Shown here piece by piece: positions 8,379-15,518 of a DNA stretch of 64,000 nucleotides (position 1 is the first letter of the stretch; each line of letters begins with the position of its first letter). The notes beneath the pieces were generated by a model. That model saw nothing but the letters and a program-made list of their open reading frames with translations, searched no databases and was not told where the DNA came from. The stretch is from Sodalinema lacuna_A (GTDB taxonomy: Bacteria > Cyanobacteriota > Cyanobacteriia > Cyanobacteriales > Geitlerinemataceae): contig FSSI02000024.1 of assembly GCA_900149785.2 (NCBI GenBank), positions 1 to 64,000 on the forward strand, in the 5' to 3' direction. A program made the translations under genes and the position numbers.

Positions 8379-9353
8379 TCAACAATGGGAGATTTTTTGA
8401 GAAATTGTGGCTAACTGCGATCGCAACTCCCCAGATAACCAAGTCTCAAACTGAGGATACACCGGCAACCGGGGGCGTAACTGCCAACCGGCCGGTTCCA
8501 GAATCGCCTGTAGACGCTGATGTTGCCAATGGGGATAATCCGGGTTCACTTCATCACGGGGACTAATTCCCCCCAAATCCCGCGCCCCCGCCGCCAGACA
8601 GTCCAAGAGAATCTCAGGCGTTTCCAACAAATTGGGCGGAATTTGCAGCGTCACCGAAGCCGGCAACATCTCTCGGGCCAAGGCCACCACCTCAGGAAGT
8701 CGGCCTAACTCAAAGTGGTCTATGTCAGACTCTTGCCGTTGTCCCAAACGATGAGGTTGCAAAATCACCTCTTGCAGATGACCCCAGCGATGCTGAATCC
8801 GGGCAATCTCCGAGAGGCTATCACGCCAATCCCCCGGAGTTTCCCCAATTCCCAACAACAATCCCGTTGTAAAGGGTATCCTCAGCTTTCCGGCCAGTTC
8901 CAACTGTAAAATGCGCTGTTTGGGTTGTTTACTCGGGGCGTGACGGTGAACGGTATCTAGCAATTTAGGGGTCACCTGTTCCAACATCAACCCCATAGAG
9001 AGATTCACCGTTTTCAGACGGGCCATTTCCGCCTCACTCAAGGGACCGACATTGGTATGAGGCAAGAATCCCATTGATAGGGCCAGTTGGCAAAGGTCAA
9101 AAATGCGTTGAAACCAAGGTTGACGGCGAGGATGATGGGGATGGACTTCTCCGCTGAGAATCAAAATTTCCGTCACTCTCTGGCCCGACATCTGCCGCAG
9201 GGACTGCAAAATCTCCTCTCCCTGGGCTAAACTCATCCAGTCATCGTCCCCCGGTTCCCGACGAAAGTTGCAATACTCACAGCGATTGAAACATTCATAG
9301 GTCGGAACAATCGTATAGGCCGGACTATAGGTGACGGTCTTCACAACTGCCAA
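8379..9353 (-). CDS. cofG: FO synthase subunit 1, radical SAM enzyme
   Basis: 324 residues. CofG works with CofH to make 7,8-didemethyl-8-hydroxy-5-deazariboflavin (FO), the chromophore of some photolyases and the core of F420. The radical SAM cluster motif CFNRCEYC (Cys 21, 25, 28) follows SPAYTIVPTYE. The GEVHPHHPRR, HTNVGPLS, MGLMLEQ and QEVILQPHR segments are typical of CofG. The C-terminus ends near GGISPRDEVNPDYPHW. No cofH is in the window; the two are often unlinked in cyanobacteria. The gene ends about 35 bp from tRNA-Cys. Confidence 0.9.
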   Translation of the reverse strand: MAVVKTVTYSPAYTIVPTYECFNRCEYCNFRREPGDDDWMSLAQGEEILQSLRQMSGQRVTEILILSGEVHPHHPRRQPWFQRIFDLCQLALSMGFLPHTNVGPLSEAEMARLKTVNLSMGLMLEQVTPKLLDTVHRHAPSKQPKQRILQLELAGKLRIPFTTGLLLGIGETPGDWRDSLSEIARIQHRWGHLQEVILQPHRLGQRQESDIDHFELGRLPEVVALAREMLPASVTLQIPPNLLETPEILLDCLAAGARDLGGISPRDEVNPDYPHWQHQRLQAILEPAGWQLRPRLPVYPQFETWLSGELRSQLATISQKISHC

Positions 9354-9378
9354 TTTCTCCTTATTGTTGTCGATGATG

Positions 9379-9489
9379 GTCCCCGAGGCGGTGCGTTCCG
9401 GCAGCTTACAACTTGTCGGTCAACGTTCAAACGGGTTGCAAGCCGGAACACACCCTACCCCTGTTCCCTGTTCCCTGTTCCCTGTTCCC
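9379..9489. repeat. Palindromic repeat with heptamer tail, copy 1
   Basis: About 111 bp lying between the start of cofG and the end of egtB. It has an imperfect inverted repeat of ~19 bp (GGTGCGTTCCGGC...GCCGGAACACACC) followed by four CTGTTCC heptamers at 9461-9488. A near-identical copy in opposite orientation lies at 11615-11727 on the other side of egtC-egtB. Confidence 0.8.
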
Positions 9490-9498
9490 TTCTCCCCC

Positions 9499-10764
9499 CT
9501 ATTCCCTCTCGCAAAGCCGAAACCCCGCAAACAGTTCCCGAACTTGGGGAAAATACCAATTGCGAAAACTGTTACGCAGGGTCCAAGGGCGAGTCGTCCA
9601 ACTTCCCCCTCGTAAGACATAATGTTGGTCATCAAAATAGGTTTGGGAATAGCCGGTATAGGGAAACGACCGAAACCCCGAATAACCGGCAAAGGGAGTT
9701 GAGGTCCATTCCCAGACGTTGCCTAGCATATCGGCGACGCCCCAAGGACTGCAATGGTCGGGATAGGCATGAACGGGAGTCGTTCCCCCGAGTTGGCGAT
9801 GATGATTGCAATGATGAGATTGGGGTGGTTCGGTTCCCCAAGGATAGGGTTGACGGCGATGTTGCTGAGGGTTCCAGCTTGCGGCCTTTTCCCATTCTGC
9901 CTCGCTGGGGAGTCGTTTGCCGACAAAATTGGCGTAGGCGTTGGCTTCATACCAACTTACGCCACAGACGGGATGATGGTCGAAGTGGGATGCTTCAGTT
10001 TGGGATACCTGTTGCGGCCAATAGAGGGGTTCCTGGATATTCTGCTGGCGGATAAACTGCCAACCGGCGGCCGACCAATAATCGGGATTGTTGTACCCTC
10101 CCGCTTCGATGAAGCGACGGTATTGGCCACAGGTGACGGGATAGCGGTCAATTTGATAACCGTCGAGATGTTGGAGAAACGCCGGTTGTTCATTGTCGAT
10201 CGCATTAGCGTCACTATTGCCCTGTAGAAACGTTCCGGCGGGGATTTTAATACTTTTGAAGTCAGGAGCGCTAGAGGCGGCCGGATGGGCTACGTAGAGG
10301 GGCTTATGATGATAGTTACGGCGATGTAGGGCTTCGACGATCGCCATCGTCTCACTATGTTGACTCTCATGTTGCAGGATGAACCACCAGAGGCGGGCCT
10401 GTTGCGAGAGAGGGGCGCGGGGTAGGTAGTCCAAAACTCGCTGGCGAACTTGTTGCAGGGCCTCACAGGTCTCTGTCAGGCTGGGGAGTTGTTCTCGCTG
10501 CTGTTTGGGCAGGCCATCGGCGGCATAGAGGCGATGGGTTTGGGGCTGGTGGGGGGCCTGGCCGGCACAATGACGTAATAACCAAAGTTCTTCGGTAAAG
10601 CCAATATGACCCAAATGCCAACCAATGGGGCTAAAGTCAGGATGGGCTTGTTGGTAATAGAGGCGATCGCCTAGGTTTTGGACTTGGTTCAGGGTGGCCT
10701 GACGACACTCGATGAGGGCTTGTCGTAAGACCTCGGTGTTGGAAAACTCGGAAGGAACTGACAT
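9499..10764 (-). CDS. egtB: Ergothioneine biosynthesis sulfoxide synthase EgtB
   Basis: 421 residues. EgtB is an iron enzyme joining hercynine to a cysteine-containing thiol. The N-terminal DinB-like domain carries the histidine triad (His in GWHLGH near 50 and HESQH at 132-136). The C-terminal half is a formylglycine-generating-enzyme-like lectin fold: AGTFLQGNSD, GVSWYEANAYANFVGKRLPSEAEWEKA, GNVWEWT, and VLRGGSW near the end. The start ATG overlaps the stop of egtC by one base (TAATG), so translation is probably coupled. The methyltransferase EgtD is not in the window. The closest alternative is the OvoA family, but the partner EgtC argues for ergothioneine. Confidence 0.88.
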   Translation of the reverse strand: MSVPSEFSNTEVLRQALIECRQATLNQVQNLGDRLYYQQAHPDFSPIGWHLGHIGFTEELWLLRHCAGQAPHQPQTHRLYAADGLPKQQREQLPSLTETCEALQQVRQRVLDYLPRAPLSQQARLWWFILQHESQHSETMAIVEALHRRNYHHKPLYVAHPAASSAPDFKSIKIPAGTFLQGNSDANAIDNEQPAFLQHLDGYQIDRYPVTCGQYRRFIEAGGYNNPDYWSAAGWQFIRQQNIQEPLYWPQQVSQTEASHFDHHPVCGVSWYEANAYANFVGKRLPSEAEWEKAASWNPQQHRRQPYPWGTEPPQSHHCNHHRQLGGTTPVHAYPDHCSPWGVADMLGNVWEWTSTPFAGYSGFRSFPYTGYSQTYFDDQHYVLRGGSWTTRPWTLRNSFRNWYFPQVRELFAGFRLCERE

Positions 10765-11606
10765 TAGGGGTTTACAAGAATCCAGTCTGGTGATTCGGTC
10801 TGATTAGCCGTTGGATTAGCCGTTGGATTAGCCGTTGTATCGGCCGTTGTATCGGCTGTCATCGTCAAATTTAAGATACTGCCTGAGGGAAAGGCTTGCC
10901 AGTTTCCGGGAAAAATGGGTTCTGAGGCGATGAGATGTTGGTCGTTTTGGGCCAGGTAATAGAGACTGGGGGCTTCGGTGTTGACGGCGAAGCGACAGGC
11001 GATGAGGTGTTGGCCATCGCTGAGGATGAGGTTGGCGGAGAGTTTGCTGTTATGGGCGATCGCCAAGGCGTGAAAGTCTTGCAGGGCGGTTTTGAGGGTT
11101 TCCTGGAGGGACGGTTGAGGCTGATCGTGGTGTAACTGCATCAGATAGGCAAATAGATGTTCTGAGTCAGTACTGCCGTTGATGAGTTCGTAATAGGGGC
11201 TACGGAGGCGATCGCGCAAGGGACGATAGAGGCAATCACGAAACTTAGGAATCGCCCCGTTATGAATAAACGACCAGTTGTGATAGGTAAACGGCTGACA
11301 GTTACTGAGGTCTAAGGCCTGTCCAGGGGTGGCACTACGAACATAGGCCAGGATACAGTCGGAGTGAATATAACGGCTGAGGGAGGGCAGGTTAATGTCA
11401 CTCCAGATGGGCAAAATGCTTTTGTAGGTGAAGGCTTGAGATTGTCGGCGGCGATCGTACCAGCCCAGGCCATAGCCATCGGCGTTCAGCAACCCCGCTG
11501 TCATTTCCTGGGGCTGATAACTTTGAACCACCAAGGAATGGGGCGGTTGACAGAGAATAGAATCTAGGGAAATTGGGGAACCGAGATAAGCAAGAAGTCG
11601 ACACAT
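10764..11606 (-). CDS. egtC: Class II glutamine amidotransferase EgtC
   Basis: 280 residues. EgtC is an Ntn-hydrolase that removes glutamate from the gamma-glutamyl intermediate of ergothioneine synthesis. The catalytic Cys is residue 2 (MCRLLAYLG). Other family segments are NADGYGLGWY, YVRSATPG, FIHNGAIP and GSTDSEHLFAYL. It is the first gene of a two-gene operon with egtB. The C-terminus ends in a run of TAD/TAN tripeptide-like repeats produced by a 12-bp tandem array in the DNA. That tail lies beyond the conserved fold and is probably tolerated. Confidence 0.85.
   Translation of the reverse strand: MCRLLAYLGSPISLDSILCQPPHSLVVQSYQPQEMTAGLLNADGYGLGWYDRRRQSQAFTYKSILPIWSDINLPSLSRYIHSDCILAYVRSATPGQALDLSNCQPFTYHNWSFIHNGAIPKFRDCLYRPLRDRLRSPYYELINGSTDSEHLFAYLMQLHHDQPQPSLQETLKTALQDFHALAIAHNSKLSANLILSDGQHLIACRFAVNTEAPSLYYLAQNDQHLIASEPIFPGNWQAFPSGSILNLTMTADTTADTTANPTANPTANQTESPDWILVNP
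10802..10861. repeat. 12-bp tandem repeat inside egtC
   Basis: Five 12-bp units in frame in the 3' part of egtC: three exact GATTAGCCGTTG and two diverged TATCGG-type units. Because the unit is a multiple of three, it lengthens the protein without a frameshift. Confidence 0.85.
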
Positions 11607-11614
11607 GGGGGGAA

Positions 11615-11727
11615 GGGAACGGGGAACGGGGAACAGGGAACAGGGGTAGGGTGTGTTCCGGCTTGCAACCCGTTTGGGCCTTCACCGACAAGTTGTAAGC
11701 TGCCGGAACGCACCGCCTCTCGGGGAC
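11615..11727. repeat. Palindromic repeat with heptamer tail, copy 2 (inverted)
   Basis: About 113 bp between the start of egtC and the end of menF. Read on the minus strand it matches copy 1 (9379-9489) apart from a 2-base indel near the outer end, a few changes in the loop, and altered heptamers (some CTGTTCC, some CCGTTCC). The egtC promoter must lie within or beyond this repeat. Confidence 0.8.
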
Positions 11728-11734
11728 TTGCAAC

Positions 11735-13156
11735 CTATTGACTATTTAACGTGTTTAAGAGGGCTTGTAGTTTGAGTTGAATTTCGGCCAACTCTTTGGC
11801 TGGATCCGACCCCGCGACAATGCCGGCCCCCGCGTAGAGGCGGGCGCGATCGCCGTTGATGAGGGCCGAACGAATCCCAACAATAAACTCACTGTCTCCT
11901 TGCCCATTCACCCAGCCGAGAGGGGCGGCGTAGAGTTGGCGATCGAGGGCTTCCCAGTCGCGAATGGCCTGACAGGCGGATTGACAGGGAACTCCGGCCA
12001 CCGCCGGGGTGGGATGGAGTTGGGCGAGAACATCGAGAGGATGAACTGAGTCGGGTAGACTGGCGCGAACGGGAGTCCAGAGATGTTGGATATTGGACAG
12101 TTGCAGCAGACGAATGGGAGGGACAGGATGGAGGGACAGGCCTAACTGTTGCAGTTTTTGCTCGATGAAGTGTAACACAACGCGATGTTCATGGCGTTCT
12201 TTGGGACTCGACAGGAGATGATTGGCCAATTGGGCATCGGTTGAGGCGGTTTCACCTCGCGGGGCTGAACCGGCTAGGGCGTCGGCGATGAGTTGGCGAT
12301 CGCGGCTACCCAGAAGACGTTCGGGGCTGGCCCCAATGAAGTATTGACCGTTCCCATTGCCCACGGCGAAGCTGTAACAGTCGGGATACCGATGTCGTAG
12401 TTGGGCCAGGGCCGTGGTGAGGTGGAAGGGGGAACGGGCCTGTAAGTCGATGGCGTGGGAGAGAACCACTTTTTGCAGATGGTTGGCCGCGATCGCCTCT
12501 AAGGCCCGTTGAACGTTGGTTTGGAATTGTTGGATATCCCGCCAATCGCAATAAACGGGTTGGGGAATGACCTGAGGATCGCGGCTGAGGGGCCGTGAGG
12601 GCAGCGATCGCAACTGTTGTAGGGTTTGCCAGGTTTGTTGACTCAAACGGGCTAGATCGCTGTTATGGGTCAGGGGTAGGTTACAGGTGGCGAGGGTTTG
12701 CCCCTGTTGATGACTCAGTTGCCATTGGGGCAAAAAGGCACTGGCGGCGGGAAATAGGCGATTGGCGCCGTCGTCGAAGAAGCTGAAACTACAGAAGATT
12801 TGTAATCCTGGGGAATGGCCTAAACGGGGGTTGATGAGGGTGGCGTTTTCCTGACAGTCATCCACAAAGGCTTGGATGGTTTGGAACCGCTGTGGCCCGT
12901 TGGCGATGGCTTGACAGCAACTCCCCCAGGCGGCGATCGCCTGCTGTTGACTGGGGTTTTCTAAGTAAAATGAGGGCTGATCGCAACGATGATGCTGATC
13001 GAAGGCGATGAGGGGGTCCAGATCCGGCAGGATGATTCGTAGACTTAGCCAATGCGATCGTGCTGTTTTCGCTAATTTTTGCTGCCAATTGAAAAGAAAT
13101 CTCTCAATATCTTGACAATTTTTAAAGCACTGTGTCGGACTAGGTTGAACGACCAT
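11735..13156 (-). CDS. menF: Isochorismate synthase (phylloquinone pathway)
   Basis: 473 residues. It converts chorismate to isochorismate, the entry step of phylloquinone (vitamin K1) synthesis. The C-terminal chorismate-binding domain shows KVVLSHAIDL, FIGASPERLL, LAGSAPRGET, SSPKERHEHR, LHPTPAVAGVP and LYAGAGIVAGSDPAKELAE. The variable N-terminal ~200 residues are usual for the family. It is divergent from menA, and menC follows menA, so three phylloquinone genes are clustered here. This supports isochorismate synthase over anthranilate or salicylate synthases. The start is the ATG at 13156. Confidence 0.85.
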   Translation of the reverse strand: MVVQPSPTQCFKNCQDIERFLFNWQQKLAKTARSHWLSLRIILPDLDPLIAFDQHHRCDQPSFYLENPSQQQAIAAWGSCCQAIANGPQRFQTIQAFVDDCQENATLINPRLGHSPGLQIFCSFSFFDDGANRLFPAASAFLPQWQLSHQQGQTLATCNLPLTHNSDLARLSQQTWQTLQQLRSLPSRPLSRDPQVIPQPVYCDWRDIQQFQTNVQRALEAIAANHLQKVVLSHAIDLQARSPFHLTTALAQLRHRYPDCYSFAVGNGNGQYFIGASPERLLGSRDRQLIADALAGSAPRGETASTDAQLANHLLSSPKERHEHRVVLHFIEQKLQQLGLSLHPVPPIRLLQLSNIQHLWTPVRASLPDSVHPLDVLAQLHPTPAVAGVPCQSACQAIRDWEALDRQLYAAPLGWVNGQGDSEFIVGIRSALINGDRARLYAGAGIVAGSDPAKELAEIQLKLQALLNTLNSQ

Positions 13157-13467
13157 GAACGAGCGTAATGTAAAGATGTATTAAGAGTTAGGTTGCCAGC
13201 GTCTCGGTTCCCTCAAACCCCGACGAGAGTTCCGGTGATCACTCAAACCGCTACCCAATGCGGGAATCACAGGACGCCTCTCTCGGCGCTGACCTCTCCC
13301 GACTACTAAGCTACCATCGATGCTGGGGTGCTGTCCTTGGTCGTGGGGGGGGAAGGTTCGGCAGGTTTTGTCTGAAGCGATCGCCTCACTTGTAAAATAC
13401 CTCTAAAAGACAACATCAGATTTTAACACTTACCTCGATTCCTGAAACCTTAGATCAAAACGAACGA
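13157..13467. other. Divergent intergenic region between menF and menA
   Basis: 311 bp that must carry both promoters. Several short complementary stretches are visible (CTCG..CGAG near 13202-13227, CGGT..ACCG, and AGGAC..GTCCT spanning about 70 bp), so a folded transcript is possible. I could not match it to a known RNA. No reading frame of note was seen. Confidence 0.4.
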
Positions 13468-14382
13468 ATGACCACCTTATCTCCATCTCCCACTCCCTTC
13501 AAAATTTGGTTTGCGGCGATCAAACCGCCCATGTACACTGTTGCCATTATTCCCATTTGGGTGGGCACTGCTGTCGCCGTTGCTGAACAACAAACCTTAA
13601 ATCTGCGTATCTTTGCCACGTTTTTAATAGCAGCCATTTTGATTATTGCCTGGCTAAATCTCAGCAATGATGTCTTTGACTCAGAAACAGGAATTGACAA
13701 AAACAAAGTCCATTCTCTGGTGAACCTTACGGGAAACAAATCCCTTATTTTTAGTCTAGCCAACCTCTGTCTGCTATTCGGGTTAAGTGGTATTGTGGCG
13801 ATCGCCATCTGGCAACAAGACATGACCCTTGTGACCCTAATCCTCGGCTGTTGCGCCCTCGGCTATAGTTACCAGGGGCCACCCTTTCGTCTCGGCTACC
13901 AAGGACTCGGCGAACCCATTTGCTTTCTCACCTTTGGCCCCATGGCCCTCGCCGCCGCCTACTACAGTCAAACCCACTCCTGGCAAGGCTTATTTCATAA
14001 TCCCTTGCCTTTTCTCATTACCTCTAGTTTTATCGGTTTGAGTACCAGCATTATTCTCTTTTGTTCCCACTTTCACCAAGTCGACGACGACCTGGCCGCC
14101 GGGAAGCGATCGCCCATTGTCCGCCTAGGAACCCAACGAGGGGCAACCGTTTTAAATTATGTCACGGGTCTGATGTTTGTTGGTTTGGCGATCGCGGTTA
14201 GTCTCGGCTACCTCTCAACCTGGGTTCTTCTAACCTTTCTCAGCCTCCCCATTGCCATCCAACTCTGTCGCCATGTCCAACGTCATCACAACCAACCCCA
14301 ACAGGTCAGTAACTGCAAATTCATCGCCGTCAATCTACATTTTCTCAGCGGTCTTTTCCTCGGCCTCGGCCTAACCCTTTGA
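13468..14382 (+). CDS. menA: 1,4-dihydroxy-2-naphthoate phytyltransferase
   Basis: 304 residues with about eight membrane helices. It attaches the phytyl chain to dihydroxynaphthoate in phylloquinone synthesis. The UbiA-family motifs are NLSNDVFDSETGIDKNK near residues 65-81 and HFHQVDDDLAAGKRS near 200-215. The start KIWFAAIKPPMYT is typical of cyanobacterial MenA. It heads a probable menA-menC transcription unit. The spacer to menC is filled by a heptamer repeat. Confidence 0.9.
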   Translation: MTTLSPSPTPFKIWFAAIKPPMYTVAIIPIWVGTAVAVAEQQTLNLRIFATFLIAAILIIAWLNLSNDVFDSETGIDKNKVHSLVNLTGNKSLIFSLANLCLLFGLSGIVAIAIWQQDMTLVTLILGCCALGYSYQGPPFRLGYQGLGEPICFLTFGPMALAAAYYSQTHSWQGLFHNPLPFLITSSFIGLSTSIILFCSHFHQVDDDLAAGKRSPIVRLGTQRGATVLNYVTGLMFVGLAIAVSLGYLSTWVLLTFLSLPIAIQLCRHVQRHHNQPQQVSNCKFIAVNLHFLSGLFLGLGLTL

Positions 14383-14397
14383 TTCATACCCCCCCAC

Positions 14398-14453
14398 CTA
14401 TTGCCTATTGCCTATTGCCTATTGCCTATTGCCTATTGCCTCTTGCCTCTTGC
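14398..14453. repeat. Heptamer tandem repeat between menA and menC
   Basis: Six CTATTGC units then two CTCTTGC units in direct tandem, immediately upstream of the menC start. One reading frame stays open through it, giving a false N-terminal extension to MenC. Confidence 0.9.
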
Positions 14454-14470
14454 CCCTTTCCCCCTCCCCC

Positions 14471-15439
14471 ATGTACCGCCTCCACCTCTACCCCTATGAA
14501 CGCCCCTTCCGTCAACCCCTGCAAACCCATCATGGTCTTTGGACGCGACGGCGGGGGATTCTCCTGCAACTAGCCGATGCCCAAACCCATCGCCAACAGC
14601 GGCAAGGCTGGGGTGAGATTGCCCCTCTACCGGAATTTGGATCAGAATCCCTAGAAGCGGCCCTCGACCTATGTCAAGGCTTTCAGGGCTATCTCACAGA
14701 TAGCGATATTCTCAACCTACGCGATCGCTATCCGGCCTGTCAGTTCGCCTTAGAATCGGCCCGAGAAGCCCTCGAAAATCCATCGAATGCCCCACCACCG
14801 CCACGACCTCACTGTCATCTCCTCCCCACCGGGGAAGCCGCCTTACACCAACTCGAAACGACTCCTCGCGACCATTGGGGACCCTCACCTAGCTTCAAAT
14901 GGAAAATTGCCGTCACGGACATTGACCAGGAACAGCATTGGTTTCGGCAACTTCTCTCCCGACTCCCCGCCGCCAGCCGCTTACGACTCGATGCGAATGG
15001 AGGTTTAACCTGGGATGAAGCCCAACAGTGGTTAGCCGCCTGTGAGGGACAACCCATTGAATATCTCGAACAACCCTTACCCGTGACGAACCGAGAGGGA
15101 TTACTGGCCCTACAGCGTCAGGGACTCGTCACCATCGCCCTGGATGAATCTGTGGCCAATCTCTCGGATTTACAGGACTGGTTAACTCAAGGATGGTCTG
15201 GGGTTGTTGTGATCAAAGCGGCGATTATTGGGTCACCGCGACGTTTACGCCAACTTTGTCGACAATTTCAGCCGGATCTGGTCTTTTCGTCGGTGTTTGA
15301 GACCGCCGTGGGTCGCCAGGCGGCCCTCCGTCTAGCGGCTGACTTACAACAAAAACCCCGCGCCTTAGGGTTCGGCGTGGGGTCTTGGTTTCAGGAGACG
15401 GACGAGGCTTTTGTGGAAAATCACTTAGCCATGAATTGA
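14471..15439 (+). CDS. menC: o-succinylbenzoate synthase
   Basis: 322 residues. It is an enolase-superfamily enzyme dehydrating SHCHC to o-succinylbenzoate in phylloquinone synthesis. The acid-base Lys is in FKWKIAV. Metal ligands are Asp in RLDANGG, Glu in YLEQPL and Asp/Glu in ALDESV. The second catalytic Lys is in VVIKAAIIG. I place the start at the ATG at 14471 (MYRLHLYPYERPF), because the longer frame from 14408 only translates the heptamer repeat (Leu-Pro-Ile-Ala-Tyr-Cys runs). It follows menA on the same strand. Confidence 0.87.
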   Translation: MYRLHLYPYERPFRQPLQTHHGLWTRRRGILLQLADAQTHRQQRQGWGEIAPLPEFGSESLEAALDLCQGFQGYLTDSDILNLRDRYPACQFALESAREALENPSNAPPPPRPHCHLLPTGEAALHQLETTPRDHWGPSPSFKWKIAVTDIDQEQHWFRQLLSRLPAASRLRLDANGGLTWDEAQQWLAACEGQPIEYLEQPLPVTNREGLLALQRQGLVTIALDESVANLSDLQDWLTQGWSGVVVIKAAIIGSPRRLRQLCRQFQPDLVFSSVFETAVGRQAALRLAADLQQKPRALGFGVGSWFQETDEAFVENHLAMN

Positions 15440-15485
15440 CCGGGAGGGCGACTATCATGGTACGCCCCTAAGTTGTTTCTGTTGT

Positions 15486-15513
15486 CTATTGCCTGTTGCC
15501 TGTTGCCTGTTGC
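15486..15513. repeat. Heptamer tandem repeat after menC
   Basis: One CTATTGC and three CTGTTGC units in the 79-bp gap between the convergent menC and ABC1-kinase genes. It belongs to the same repeat family as the tract before menC. Confidence 0.85.
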
Positions 15514-15518
15514 CTTCT

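Noticed and set aside
9754..10227. 157-codon plus-strand frame inside egtB
   Set aside because: Antisense to the formylglycine-enzyme-like domain of EgtB, with no motif of its own.
13157..13467. 6S, SRP or RNase P RNA in the menF-menA gap
   Set aside because: Complementary segments exist, but I could not fit any of the known conserved cores.
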